A stretch of DNA of 64,000 bases from Allodiplogaster sudhausi (GCA_945643635.1 CALZFC010000016.1:281001-345000); one strand, 5' to 3'. Positions 1 through 45,257 are shown, numbered from the stretch's first letter. A program made the numbers and translations. Notes: generated by a model not told the origin, from the sequence alone.

Positions 1-31456
<31,456 letters not shown>

Positions 31457-32263
31457 TCTGGAGATGAACAGATGGTCTTCTTCTTCTTCTCAGGTTGCGC
31501 GGCCACCAAACAACGAGTTGAGCAAGGACAAGAAGAGATCTCGTTAGGCGTCAACACTCTCAGCTGCGGTCCATTTGGAGGGGGTGAGAGAGAAATGGTT
31601 GTCGCCGGGTTCCGAGGAAGAGAGAGAGAGGGAGAGAGAGTGTGAAGATGCAGAGAAAGAGAGACTTTCTGCGCCTTCTTCTTTCCTCCGCTGGCGTTCT
31701 CTTGTATACGATGTCTCCGATGGAGCAGCCGGAGGGGTCCGAGACCAAGTTCGGGGTGCGGGCGGATAAGGAGCGAAGGAGAGGAGAATGATAGAGAGAG
31801 AGTGGAGAGAGAGTGAGATATTGAGATAGAAGTAGAGAAAGAGCGACTCTTCTCTCGTTATCCCTCTCGTCAATTGCAACGGAACGCGCACGCCCGGCAA
31901 GGTCAAGGCAAATCAGAGCCAGAGCCCTCTGTATCCGACGGATCAGGGCAAGGGAGCAAGGGATCTCGGGAAAGCCAGAGAGAGAGAGAGAGAGAGAGAG
32001 AGAAGGGCGAGAGAGAAGAGCGAGAGAGAGAGAGAGAAGGGCGAGAGAGAAGAGCGAGAGAGAGAGAGAAACACGAATCTGATGAGGGAGAAGGTGACTA
32101 TGATGGGAGTGGATGGGATACATCTCTGCTCTTCTCTCTCTCGCTCTCTCTTTCTCGTGTTATCTGACTCCACATATCCAACAGTTTTTCCAAATTCGAT
32201 TTGTCTCCCGTCCTCTCTCTTATCCAAATGAGCGTAATCTCTTCCTTTCTCCCTCTCATTCTT

Positions 32264-32301
<38 letters not shown>

Positions 32302-32918
32302 TCTCTCTCGGACTCTACCCGGCCACTCAGCCTCCGTCTCCAAAATGACCGCCGAATTGACCGGCCGTGTTGTTCTAAACTCTGTGCGAGAGTGGAGCAG
32401 AAAGGAGCGAACACTTCAGATGGAAGTAGCATTGGAAGAAAGGGAAAGTCTCTTTTCTATAATCACTTCAGAATGAAGGCCTTCAAACTTTTCCCACTAC
32501 ATATATTATATTTTGAATCTCTAGTAATACATATTAACCTACAAACTTATCATTTCTATTCCAGAAACCACGTTGGCATTCTGCAACGACTGATTAATCA
32601 ATTTATTGATATGCTTCCTAGCTACTTATTGATTTAATTTTGTATATTCTGAATGAACTGAAATATACACATTTATTTAAAAAAAAATATCCATATTTTA
32701 AAATGAAGAATTTGAAAATGGCTATAGGAAGTAAGCAAACGAAAGCATGGAACAGGAGACAGAAGCGAGTGGAAAGGAATCCAAAAGAATGAGCAGAGGA
32801 GTCCTTATCAGCAGGGCTATGGCACACTTCCCTCTCTATCCACACACCATCAACATTGCTTGAGGAGTCATGAGGGGATGACGGAGACAGAGTTAGAATA
32901 GAGCAGAGAGAGCGTGTA

Positions 32919-32966
<48 letters not shown>

Positions 32967-33685
32967 GGCAAGAGGGACATTGCAGATTTACAAGCACATA
33001 GCGCAGAAAAAGAAGGAGAAAAGTGAGTGAAGGACTGATAACTGAAAGCCAAAATCAAATAGGGGAGGACTACATAAACATATGCAAAGACACAGGAAGG
33101 CAATTTCATCATTCGGGGGTGAATTTATTTCTTTTTGCTTTTTTTCTTCCTTCCAAAAAACAGCAAGAAAATTTAGGGAGAAATCGTTTTCCAATACCAT
33201 GTTCTCAAAATATTTCCTGCTTTACTGGCTACATTTCATAAAACCACAATCCTGAGAATGTTCTTGCTTTTTAGCTTTCCTGTAAGAATTGAGGTTACAT
33301 GCCGATTCCATGCAAAAATTTATTTCAGCATCGTTTGAAATTTCACAATTAAATTTCTCCTTCCTTGCATGTTGTGAAGATGCACATAAAAAGTTGCTTA
33401 TCAGTGATATAAAACGATTTTATTATATCTCAAAGCGTTGCTCACCCGAGTATCACAATTAAATGATAAGAAAATATAAATATGATAAAGCGGTTCGCGT
33501 CACCCGCATGCACACCAGTGGTAAAAATGAAGGAAATATGGAATAAAATAATGTTTCTAGACAAATTTATCACAAACATCGAAGAAGAGCATTCCTTTTG
33601 ATATTGGCGATATAATATGACGCTTGATCTTCGCAGAAATCGAAATGAATTGTAATAAGGAAAAGAGGTCCATGATTTGTGAGAG
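31457..33685. other. Spectrin 5' flank / intergenic stretch
   Basis: This lies between the proposed spectrin start (31456) and the end of the Ly6-like gene (33686), both on the minus strand. It holds (GA)n blocks including a tandem duplication at about 31990-32072 (units with GAAGGGCGAGAGAGAAGAGC) and (TC)n at 32265-32312. A GC-richer patch at 31655-31775 could be 5' untranslated sequence or a promoter, but I cannot place a start site. Confidence 0.5.
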
Positions 33686-33857
33686 CTATGCTATAAAGAG
33701 GCGGAGGAGGGAGAGAGTAGAGAGAGTGAGTAGAGACGGGAGACGCAGAGAAGCAAACGCGGTCGAGAGATCGCGATTGCAGAGATTGCCACGGCAAGCG
33801 CACATCAACTCCTCAAAGTCGCCGCTCATCCACTTGTGCGTACAGCCGAGTTGGATC

Positions 33858-33903
<46 letters not shown>

Positions 33904-36297
33904 CAGAAAGGTGAGGTTCAGAGGGTATGAGAATATTAGAAGAAAATTTCATTGTGGCGCCAAAATATGTTAAAATAAAGCATTCAAGACGCTTCAATCA
34001 TAAAAAGTGGTGGATGCCAATGTGATATATTCGTTCTGTTGTGGTGAAAGAAGCGGTAAAAAGATTGAGAAGGTCATGAAGCAGGAAGAAAAGAATTGAG
34101 AATAAGATAATTAAAGATTGAAGAGAATGAGAGTAGAGTGAGAGAGTAAAGAGAGAGAGAGAAAGAGAGAGAAGAGACAGAGAGAGGGAGAGAGAGAGAG
34201 AGAAAGAGAAAGAAAGAAAGAGAGTGTGTGAGAGAGAGAGGGAACCTGAGTGCTGTCGCTGACGTTGATGCATCCTTGCTTCTCCGAGATGACGGGGAAT
34301 GGCTGGACGGCGCGGCCGCTGCCGCCGGCGGCACCCCGTTCGGCGCCAAGAAGAGCTGGCGCCGCCGGCCACAGCCGCTGCGCAGCGAGGGTGCAGAAGT
34401 GGCCGACGCAGCGGTGCGTCTTAACAGAAATGATTTTGTTCATCTCAAAATTATTTATTGTTTAGAATTTTTTTTATTCTACTTTAATTTTATAATATAA
34501 ATGACAATATGTCGTTGTTAATCACGTCTAAAATAAGAGGAGTAAAGAAGTAAAAAGAGAGCCAACCTTGCACGACGGAGTGACGGCTGCGTCCTGAACG
34601 GCCGTCACTTCGCAACTCACACACTCGTACAGCGGTTGCGTCACTTCCAGACTGCTGAAGTGACTTGCAATATTATTTTAATAAGTAAATAATAAATAAC
34701 TTTTATTACATTTTCAGCATAAAGTAAGTTCAATTAGCACTGTTCCTTTGTCCGTGTGGTTCTATTCATGAAAAGATTTTTATCTGTTAAGAAATATTTC
34801 ACAGTGTTCACAAAAAAACGTACGAATGCGTAATGAGAGAGCGAGACCGCATTGTGCCATCGTTGCTCGATCGATATCGATAGTATTGATTGCAATGATT
34901 CGTGTTGCAGATGCAGTGCTTGCGAGGAGGGCCAACGCCTCTGGCAAGAGATCTATTTTATTTTCAATATTCTTTTGGGGACTTATTGCTTCAAAGAAGT
35001 ATATTTTAAAAAAAAGTATAAATGTTTCACCTTAAATTATATTAAATAAAGTAAAGAAATTCAATGTGTTGAAGATATGAAGGCTACATTAGCTAACAAA
35101 CCTGCTGATCGTGACGCAGAGCTTGTTTTTATAGTACAAGAGCTCCGGTCCCTTGTAGAAGTACGGCAGAGCCGGCGGGCCGAACCCGCAGCCGGACGCG
35201 CCGGTTGTCGTGTCTTCGTGGCACCTTAGGAAAATCACAAATTATTAATTAAAGCGAAAATATTTTTCAAGGCAAGTTTTATAAAATATCTGAAACTTTT
35301 GAATGGCCTTTTTTGACAAAAGTGCCAGTGAGCATGTGGATACAGTTATCAGGAAAAAAATGCCATTGAGTGTCGTGCTTCGTGTGAAGAATATGTGTTT
35401 TCATTAAAAACTAAAACATGAATATTAAAATAAATAAAGTAGCCTTACCACTGCCCGTGACACGTGTCGCTGCACTCGGGATTCCGCTCCGTGCACTTGC
35501 GACAAGTCACATTTCGACGAATCGCATTTCGCATGAAGATGTGGTCATTGCAGAACTTGCCTGATCGTGAGAGCAGAGAGATAATGGCAGAGAGCAATGG
35601 AAGAGAGTGACAGAAAGAGGACGAGCTCACTCTCTCCCTCTCTCTCTCTCTCTCTCTGCCCAGATAAAAGAGAGAGACCGAACCAGCACAGATGCACATG
35701 GTGTGGTCGCTGAAGCGGTCAAAGTCGCAGCCAAGCAACGTCCGCGACGGACGTCGAAGACAGCCCTGAATATAATTCTTTGTTCATTTATTTAATTAAT
35801 TATCTCAAGCAGTTTCCAGACATTTTTTTTTTCAAAAATTTATTGATAAAATGTAAAAAGAATTGATCTTGCCTTAGTTATCCGATAAACGTCAGGTTCA
35901 TCAGTTGGCTTCCGCTCGATGAAACAGTGAGCAGCCGAACAAGAGCCCATCTTAACCAAGTTTTTTTAACCTACTATATCCAGGCTTAGTTTAATTAATT
36001 TTTTTATTTATTACCAAGATATTAGTTCGTTCTTTCGTGCGAATCTATGCTGTGTTTGCTCTCGATGAACCATCGTTATTTTGTAAGAGAATTAAGAAAA
36101 AGAGATCTACATATGTATGTCTGTATGTATGAAACAATAAGATAGACAATAAAGCTCCACAGAGATGCGCTTACCTGGCAGTTGCAATGGTCATTGTGGC
36201 ATATGCCGGCGCACGAGTAGCACTGATTCGCAGAGACGAAGGCTACTAGAAGGAAGAGAATGGAGAGTGAGACAAGCACGGAGATTCCTCCAGCCAT
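33686..36297 (-). CDS. Secreted multi-domain Ly6/three-finger-like cysteine-rich protein, possibly GPI-anchored
   Basis: Eight exons join in phase: 36297-36175, 35950-35873, 35765-35684, 35560-35449, 35224-35102, 34654-34567, 34419-34246 and 33856-33686, about 320 residues. The start MAGGISVLVSLSILFLLVAF is a clear signal peptide. The first module opens CYSCAGICHNDHCNC and closes TMCICAGKFCND. The last opens ECVSCEVT and closes LMCACRGNLCNRD. CxC...CN endings are the signature of Ly6/three-finger domains. The middle (CRKCTERNPECSDTCHGQWC) is also Cys-rich. The C-terminus after CNRD is hydrophobic and ends LSLLRLFIA, compatible with a GPI signal though it carries two Arg. Known: such proteins act at the cell surface, for example as receptor modulators. 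The exact family is not recognised. The second intron has a GC donor (AAG|GCAAGA at 35872). The last exon is preceded by a (TC)n tract. Confidence 0.75.
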
Positions 36298-37654
36298 CTT
36301 CTCGCTGTCGTTTCTTCATCCCATCTCGTTCCCTCTACCTTCAATCATCTCTTACGATTAGATAACAGACATCAGTGTAGAAAGTGGTCACAAGCAAGTC
36401 ATTAGCGCCGTTAATTATATCGAGTGGGAGCCCATTGCCAACTTACATACATATATTAAAATACAAGAAAGGTACGGTATTAAAAGTGTTATATTTAACT
36501 AGTGACATTTTCGATTGAGGGAAAAAGTACTGGGCTCGCGAGTCAAGTGGATTCTGTTATTGAAGGGAAGGAAGCCGAGACTGACTCGGAAGAGGATGAT
36601 AAGATTAATGAGTTCAGTGTAGGAAGAGAGAGAGAGAGAGACAAAGAAAACGAGAGAGAGTTAGAGAGACAAAGATCAAGAGTGAATGGTGGCCAAGGAG
36701 TGGATGAGAAGAAACTGAGAAATGACTGTATTAAACACCCAATGTTTGGTAGCAATAGATTATCATTAAAAAAGAAATCCTTGCAGCATATTTATTTTTT
36801 TAAGAGAGACATTCTCGCTTGAGTCAAACCCACAGCGACATTTCAATGTGTGTTTTTTGCGGCCAAAAGGAAAAGGAATGGAGTAATTTGTCGTTTCGAG
36901 TTTCTTGCAAAGGAGCGGGAGAAATGCAAGAAACGAAATCGAGGATTCGACTGGTGATTAACTGCAAGGAGGACAGGCAAAGGATTGTATCTAGTAATTA
37001 CTTCGTGGCTCATTGTCAAAGGCGGGTGGCATTCTTCCTCCTTCATACGAAATCAGACCTTTCTCACGCTCTCTCTCTCTATATCTCTCTCTCTCCACAG
37101 TGCTTCCTCTCTCTCTCTTTGTCCATCCTTTCTCATCCTCTAACCATCTACTTCTCTTTTTATTCTCTCGTTCCCTCTCTCTCTACTCATTTTCTCCTGC
37201 ATTCTCATCTCCCTCCTTCGTTCTTTAAATCTTCATCTTTTTTCTGGGCCAAACAATGGCTTGCTTTTGCATAGAAATTGAATCGTAGGCGAACCTTTCG
37301 TATAAGCCCTTTTTGCTCGAGGAACAATGTGATACTACATTTAAATATCCATTCGTTGGAGCAACCTTTCTCCATTCTTGAAAGAACCCAAACAGAAATA
37401 TACATTCATTTGCGTCAGAAAGGCATTTATAATTTATAATTTCTTCTTTTTCCGAAGAAATACCTAATCTACTTATAGCAGCTGACAAATGCTGCACTCT
37501 AATACTGATAACCGGCAAGAAAGGCGAGAATTCGATCTAACAATTAGATAGAGGGTGAGAGAGAGAGCGAGAGAGAGAGAGAAAGTGAGAGGGAGAGCGA
37601 GAAAGGGAGAGAGGGTGAGGTGAGAATGAGAGAGCGAGAGAGAGTGAGAGAGGG

Positions 37655-37697
<43 letters not shown>

Positions 37698-38584
37698 AGA
37701 GTGAGTTCAAAGACAGTCGGAGAACACCTGTTCCAAGAAGATAAACGACCTGTCGCAGCTCTGAGCAAAAGTCTGAGACCTCAGGCGTCCAAGTGTCAAA
37801 AACAAATTGTCTTGCCGTAAGAATTGAATTAAAAAGATTCTCCTCCAAATAATAAATAATTACCCGACTCTGAGACCTGTCTAAATCGAGCTTTCTCATC
37901 AACACACATCAACAATGTCAGTGATAAAGTTACCGCTCTCCGAGAAATACGTTTGTAAGCCCCGTGATAACCGATCTCTTGAGTACAGCAGTAAAAATTG
38001 AACTAAATAAGAGAAAAGATGGAATAGATATACGAGAAGTAACTCAATTTCTAAGTGGATTTGTTGCACTTTCATATACAGAAGTGTAAATTTTCGAGAG
38101 TCACCGATTCGTAAAAGAGCTTACAATCAGGCTTTCCAACTGATTCTGCCATTTTCGTGCCTGCGGAGATATTCTATTACCGCCAACGCGTCGCCGTAGC
38201 AGCGGTGGTGGTGTTTCTTATATTCAGTCACAATATGAATAGCTGCGTTGAGAGAATATTAGAATGCAAAAAGAGGCATAGAGAGAGAAAGGGGAGAGAG
38301 AACTTCGAATGGATAGACGAAGACCGGGTGATATGATATCATGCGAGAGCTATAACAAGCTCTAATTATCAGCGATGCAGCTTGAAGAAAGCACCTGTTG
38401 ATCTATATAAATTAGCCGGTTCTTTTCGCCTGCTTTGCCAAGAGTATCAAGGCGCCCTCTTATTACTTGTCTTCCCCAAGCCATACGCTGTTGTCGCATC
38501 GCCCTCATTCTCACCATCAGGTGAACAAGACGATGGAAATGAAGCACGCGAACGGAAAGAAGACGATCAGTTGAGGGAGTGAGC

Positions 38585-38624
<40 letters not shown>

Positions 38625-39090
38625 AGAGAGTGAGAGAAAGAGTGAGCGAGAGAGAGAGAGAGAAAACAAAGGAGGAAGAGATAAAGAGAAAAATATATGG
38701 GTGAAAAAGAAAGGATATAAAGAAAGATGCAAGCATAATTTGTATCAAAGAATGCAAAATAACATGAAAAGGCTAATATATTGCCTGGTGCTCAGAACAA
38801 GTAAACAGAGGGCAGCGAATGGCGCGGCAGAAGAAAACACAACGAGGAACAGCGTCAATTTCAAGAAGAGAGTGAGAGAGAGAGATAGAGATAAACAGTG
38901 TAAGAGAGAAAAAGAGTGAGAGTGAGCCAGAAAGGCATTTGCCTGCCAATTCACAAACGCCTCGCCTTCTTGGCTTCTTTGTTCCGTGTGCCGGAGGGCA
39001 AGAAGAGGAGACCACCGGAAGGGAGGAGAGGTGAGACGCGCGCGATCTGCGCCTTACAGCGAGAAGGAAGTGACAGGGTCAGCCGAGGCA

Positions 39091-39130
<40 letters not shown>

Positions 39131-39369
39131 GAGAGCGGAGAGAGAGGGCGAGAGAGAGAGAGGGAGGGAGAGGGAGGGAGAGAGAGAAAGAGCGGGAGAG
39201 ATTGACAGTGACAGAATGATTGAAAGTGAGAGAGAAAGGAAAGTATATGTAGAGAGAGAAAGCGAGTGAGAGAGAGCGAAAGAAGCAAGTGAGCAGCTAA
39301 GAGTTATAGTTGTGGTTTGCCACCTCCTTGTAATAAATAGTTTGAGCGGAAATGAGAGCAAGAGAAGGC

Positions 39370-39412
<43 letters not shown>

Positions 39413-40739
39413 TGAGACAGAAAGTGAGAGGGGTAAAAAGAACGTACGTCTCACCTTCGTCAGAGTGAAGACAGATCATCTTGGCTATCAGATATCTTCT
39501 CTTTTGTTCATCTGTTCTTTTAACACCGTCGGAATATAGGAAATTATTAACACGCTCCTGTCGTAATTAGCAGAAACGACTAAATTTGTATTCATTGTAA
39601 CTTGCAAGGCGACGTGAGGGCTGCTAACAATGAACACTTCTCTGCTCTTTCGCGACAGCAATGATAGAAGAAAAAACATTTAAACATACGGTAGTGTAGA
39701 TTGCAACTTCTTTTTCGCTATGAAATCCACACAATTACCAGTGAAAAATCTCGAAGGAAGTAACTTGCAAATGTTGAACAAATATTACAATTTAATAAAA
39801 TTGTTATGTATTAAAAAAACAAATCGGATAATCACAGAACGGATACCAAGTGCCAGTAATTGTATATTTTGGCCAAAACTTCAGGCTCATGAGTTGGCGA
39901 ATAAAGGGAAAAACAAGCTACATCTGGATTTAGTTAGTCGAAAGAAACACTGAAAGCGCCTTCAAACTTATCAAAAAAGCTGTGTAGATGGAAAGGGTAT
40001 CGAAGCGCATAAGTAAAAACAATATGTAGGCAATAAACGTTGCGAAAAGAGGAAGATAGAGAGACAGGACAAGAGAGAAAGATATTGTAATAAAGAGAGA
40101 GAGAGAGAGAAAGACAACGAGAGAGGGAGAGAGCAATCAGAACAGGAAGTAGTAAAGGAATGAGCTAAGTGGTCATTATCTCAAGGCCAAAAATCATTCT
40201 TCCGTTTATTGTGAAATACAAGATAGAGAAGGAGAAGGAGAGACGGGCAGAGAGAAAGATGGAGTGAAAGAGAGATTGAAAAGGATTTAGGCAAGGTAAG
40301 GGGAGACAGAGTGCCGGCTGTTGTGCATTCAGGTAAGATAGTGAAGAGGCAATGAAGCGTTAGAGTGAATATGCAAGGGGCAAGGGAGAGAGCAGAGAGC
40401 GTGAGAGATAGGAAAAGGGACAGTGAACGAGAGAGAGAAAGAGAGAGAGAGAAAGAGAGAGAGAGAATGAGAATGAGAATGAGGGGAAGCTGACAAGGAG
40501 TTAGAAGGAGGTGCGCTAGAAGAGTGAAATCATTGGCCCTTTTGCGCTGACCTTTCTTTCAGTCGCGCATATCTAATACATTTTAGGCCAGTCAAGAAAC
40601 AACAGAAGGCTCTCGCCTGAAACCCTTTTTGTGCCAGCGAACGACGAGAAGGATTATTCCAAGATGGAAGCGCTCAAATGGAGGGAGAGAGAGAGAGAGA
40701 GAGAGCCAGAGACACAGAGAGAGAGAGAGAGAGCCAGAG

Positions 40740-40777
<38 letters not shown>

Positions 40778-41193
40778 CGAGAGATAGAGAGACAGCATGT
40801 GTTATAGAGAGAATGGATGAGAGAGAAATGGGAAATAAAGCAGTAAAAGAGAGGGAAAAGCGATTCGCCAAAAGGCAATGGCTACTCAAAGACATTCCAA
40901 AATGTACAAAAAAATTGCATTTGTCCAGTGCATCCATAAGTAAGCTAAAATTTCCAAATGTGGGTAGGCTGCCAAAGATGTGACAACGAGCCAATTGACT
41001 CGAGATGGCTTGTTCGAGGCCACCTCTCACTGACAAAACAAGATGACTGGATTTGTCGCAGAACAATTGGCTTCTCGTCATTTCTTAGATTCGCGTTCTC
41101 TTTATCTCTTGAACTCCATCTCTCTTTCTCCCTCTCTCTCTCTCAATCTCTCTCGCTCCTTCTCTCTCTCCATCTCTCTCGCTCCTTCTCTCG

Positions 41194-41226
<33 letters not shown>

Positions 41227-41457
41227 GACCTTTCTCTCTTTCTCTCTCCAAATTCGATGAGCCCCAGTCCGTATAAGCAATTCTGGCATCATGAGAGCCA
41301 CTCGGCCTCTCCGTCTTGGCCCCATCACAGCGACATCAGAGCATCAGCACGCAACAATGAACAGCTAACAACTGACTCCTACCGCTCTCACCCTCTGCGT
41401 CTCCACGACTCCTTTATCTCTCGCTGTTATCTCTCTTCGCTCGCTGTCTCCATCTAT

Positions 41458-41460
<3 letters not shown>

Positions 41461-41523
<63 letters not shown>
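41461..41523. repeat. (TC)31 perfect microsatellite
   Basis: An uninterrupted TC dinucleotide run of about 63 bp, the longest perfect one in the window. It is followed by a pyrimidine-rich segment that switches strand composition to (GA)n at about 41575. Confidence 0.97.
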
Positions 41524-41527
<4 letters not shown>

Positions 41528-42906
41528 ATTTCTCCCTTTCTCAGTTTCTGACTCCACTTTTCTCCCTCTCTCTAGAGAGGGAGAGAGGGGAGGAAGGGAA
41601 AGAGAGAATGATAAAATGGAAGAGATTGAGAAATTCCTGAGAGATTAGAGAAATAAAGGGTTAGAGAAATAAAGAGGGCTGAATAATGTAGAGTACGTTG
41701 TTGAGAGGGCGAAATAAACAGAAGGAGACAGATAGTGGAAGAGATGGAGAGGAAAAAGAGAGAATGATAAAAAGGAGAGAGATAGAGAGAAGATAGAGAG
41801 TGAAGGGGAATGAGAGCAAGAAATAGATGGCCGAAGCGCACAATCAGCATAATGCCCTGACGGGGCGAGGGTGGGGGGGGGGGGACATGCCTCGGGCACT
41901 CTTCCTCTTTGGTATGAAGGAGGAGGAGAAGACAAGGACACAATGTCACGCCAGGCATGGCAAAAATGGAGAAGAGGGCAGAAAGGCGGCTGGCTTTCAC
42001 AGATATTGCCATGTGTAATAAGGCCGAAAGCATTCTGAGGCATCAGTAAAAAGGATTCGCAGAAATTGTACATGGCTCCAGGTAAAGTAATTTTACGTAT
42101 TTTTAGAGAGCTCTTATGCATTGTTCTCGTACACTTATGGCTAGTCCGATCTGACCGGTGGAATATTTTAGGCTTCTAACAAAAATTTCTAGGCCTGCTC
42201 CAAATTTCTCTGGCTGGCCAGCAACTCAGCGTAAATCGGGGCGAGTTAATCGCTTATCTTTCGACCCTTCAAAAACTTTCCAGAGGAGGCGGAGAGTAAA
42301 TGTTATGACGGGTGGGTGAAGGAGAGCGATATAGAAAAGATAGAGAGGGACAGAGAGCGAGAGAATGAGAGAGAGAGAGAGAGATAAAGAAATGAACAGA
42401 AAGTGGAAAGAAGAGATTTACCCGAGATGATGTGAGCCAGCGAAGCATACAGAAAGTCGCCTCGATTGCTCATGATGGATGACCCGGATTACGAAAGAGA
42501 GAGGAAGAGAGGAAAAAGGCCCAGTTGCTGCTGCTCCCGGCGGAAAATCTTTCGAGAAGTCTCGAAAGCAAGGCACGGCGGCTTCGCGTTTCTTATCTAT
42601 TTGTATTTAGGGCCGAAGCACTTGAAAACAAATTTTGACATTAAGTTACTTACAGCTTATTTGAGATGGACAGTGTCGAGCCGATGTTCAGAGTATTACA
42701 GCTTTATGCATCTGCTGAAACCATAGTGCGGCCCTATCGAGTAATGGTAAATATACATCGGCAAAACATGATGTTGAGAGAGAAGCGAGCGGTGGAAATG
42801 AGCAGCCGCCGTTGCCAGAGGGGCCAAAAGGCACATGCGATTGCCATTAAAGTGTCCTTCGTTTGAGGAGAGAGAGAAAACGAGAGAGAGAGAGAGAGAG
42901 AGAGTG

Positions 42907-42946
<40 letters not shown>

Positions 42947-43373
42947 GGAGAGAGAGAGGGAGAGAGAGACGGAGAGAGAGAGGGAGAGAGAAAGGGAGAG
43001 AGAGAGAGGGAAGGGTTTGTCTGGTAGTCAAGAATGGGAGGCATCCTCGGGTGGCTGAAAGAACCAGGAATGGCCTATCTTTGCTTTTCTCTGCTCTATC
43101 GGCTTAGTGACACAAGAAGGGTAGAATATGTATTAGAATTTAGAGGGCCCTCGGCAGACGGCTGTTCTTTTGTATTTTCGCAGTGCAGGTGAGAAAGAGA
43201 GGCGTGATGCAGAGAGTAAGAGAAAAAGACAGAAGAGAGTGAGAGAGAGAGAGAGAGAGGAGAGAAGGAGAGGGAAACAGCTTGAACAAGCCAACGAGCA
43301 TTCATGTCCACACCTTAGCTGGCCGGTGTTCACAACTTATGGAAGTCCAAGCAAGACATAGTGGAGAGCGATA

Positions 43374-43492
43374 GAGAGAGAGAGAGAGGGAGAGAGAGAA
43401 AGAAGGAGAGAGGGATAGAGAGCGAGAGAGAGAGAGAGGGAGAGAGAGAAAGAAGGAGAGAGGGATAGAGAGCGAGAGAGAGAGAGAGAGAG
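43374..43492. repeat. Tandem duplication of a ~58-bp GA-rich unit
   Basis: The unit GAGAGGGAGAGAGAGAAAGA followed by AGGAGAGAGGGATAGAGAGCG occurs twice in direct succession. This is a segmental duplication inside a compound GA microsatellite rather than simple dinucleotide slippage. Confidence 0.85.
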
Positions 43493-44149
43493 AGAAGGGG
43501 AAGTGCAATGGCCAGAAAGTACTAGTCAAAACAATTGTCATCTAAGAAAGCGCATAATTACGAGCCATCGTCAGAGTGAAGAAACGAGTGCAAGAAAACA
43601 AAAGAAGAAAAATTTATTATAAAGAATTATAAAACTGCAGAAATTTTTTGAAAAAAAAAATGGTTACCTGATTGCAGATATGTATGTATGTATTTACATA
43701 AGTATTATACCAATAGGAGAAAAAAGACTGATATTGTGATATGTATGTATAAATGTACATATATATTCGCCTTTTTCCCTCTTCTTGGATTAAAGTACAG
43801 TTGCTCATTAGTGAAGACAACCAAGAGTTTGTGCCAATTATCTCAGTGATAACTAATATCGTCATGGAGATCTTTCAGGAAAACGTATAGTTTGAAGCAT
43901 TGACGAGGAAGGAAGAAGTTAATGAGACTCGTTACTAATTTAGTTTTGATGGCCAACAATAAGCAGTTTACGAATTTCTCAACACTTAAGTCTAATTCCA
44001 CGGCCGCGTGAGCTGAGAAGGACGGGGAGGAGACGTCAACGGTGCAAAGCAATTGTTTCCATGGCCGGCGTGGCTTGACGACACTTCTTGAAATGAGAGA
44101 GCAAACACGGAATACGCAAAGTGTCGAAGAGAATGGAAACAAGGGAGAG

Positions 44150-44192
<43 letters not shown>

Positions 44193-44487
44193 TGAGAGGG
44201 AGAGAGGGAAATGAAGAGAAGCCGGCTTGGCGTGACTCAACCGAATTGGACGTAGAAAGTGTCAAATTAAGCGGCATGATGAGAGAGGGGCCTTTCTCCC
44301 ACCCCTTCGCTGACCCCCTCCTCCCCCCTCTCTGTCCCCCAAAGACAGCGCTCGTCGTGTTCTGGTCCCTTTGGGGGCATCGCTATGCCCGTTTAGTCGA
44401 AATGACACTTGATACGTTGACAGGCAGCTGCCATGTGCTATGGCGGCTCCAATGCCCGCCGGCATCAGATGGAGGCCGAAGACTGAC

Positions 44488-44557
44488 GAAAGGTTAGCCT
44501 AGTGCTAGTGTGCCTTAGCAGCATGAAAAGTACGCGGGATCGAATCCCGTCAAGAAA
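44488..44557 (+). mobile_element. tRNA-like fragment (SINE head or decayed tRNA)
   Basis: An A-box-like TAGCCTAGTGCTAGTG starts at 44495. A B-box GGATCGAATCC starts at 44537, 42 nt later. The B-box lies in a T-arm that pairs (GCGGG/CCCGT). The expected acceptor arms (GAAAGGT and CAAGAAA) do not pair, so this is not an intact tRNA. An A-rich run follows at 44558-44569, as in SINE tails. Confidence 0.5.
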
Positions 44558-45257
44558 GCAAAAAAAAATTAACTCAACGGCGTCACAAAAAATGGCTTGG
44601 GATATAGTTCGCTTGGATACATTGACTGAAAGAAACAGCTGATTAGAGAGAAAGAGAAAACGCGGAAACGAATATCGTGCATCTTTAACCTCAAGACGTT
44701 TTGTTCCTTTCGAAATCGAAGCGTATGTTCTTGGAATCTCTGATCGTTCCCTTATATCTCTCACTCCTTCTCCCGTACTTTATCTCTCTATCTCAATCTC
44801 TCATCCATTCTCTCTCTATCCTTATCTCTCTCCCTCTTTCCTTCCTATTCACGCTCTCTCTCTCTCTCATACCCCACTCTGAGAACACTGCAACTTGCCT
44901 AGTCTGCACAATCTCGCCGAACAGTTTCACGGGACTACTGGCGGACCACTCGATTTACCCTGCTGTTTTCTTGCAGTTAATGCCCACAAATTGACACCAA
45001 GAGTTCATCGATTCTGTCACTTGCCAAAAGCTCTTACTTCTTCCGTTCATCACTAGCAAATGTGTTCGTCATTGCTAAACATCCTCCCTGTTTTGCTCCT
45101 TCAACATCAACTTCTTACCCTTGCAGGTATTCAAATAACTTTTCCTTTTTGAAGGCAAGTATGTATGCACATATCATTATTTTTATTTCATTTTCAGAAC
45201 AAGTTAGACAAAGCTTTAAAAAAGTTCTATTTTGTTGTAGATGACTATAGTGCAGAG

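Larger units (their letters stand above)
36298..45198. other. 8.9-kb stretch dominated by GA/TC microsatellites, no supported gene
   Basis: The plus strand is mostly GA-rich: 37556-37700, 38588-38665, 39096-39190, 39370-39412, 40430-40470, 40680-40790, 42880-43015 and 43374-43495. TC-rich islands occur at 37070-37200, 41100-41250, 41461-41575 and 44745-44875. Predicted frames are dominated by repeat-coded Arg-Glu or Ser-Leu strings. A short non-repetitive patch at about 38935-39035 is open on the plus strand and ends at a GT donor-like site, but no partner exon is found. A homopolymer of about 12 G lies near 41872. Confidence 0.6.

Noticed and set aside
31560..32123. 187-codon minus-strand open frame upstream of spectrin
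   Set aside because: Mostly repeat-coded Ser-Leu; the short non-repetitive part has no matching splice partner, so 5' untranslated or intergenic sequence is more likely.
38916..39269. Plus-strand frame with KRLAFLASLFRVPEGKKRR
   Set aside because: The non-repetitive part is only about 35 codons, then becomes repeat-coded Arg-Glu; no partner exon found.
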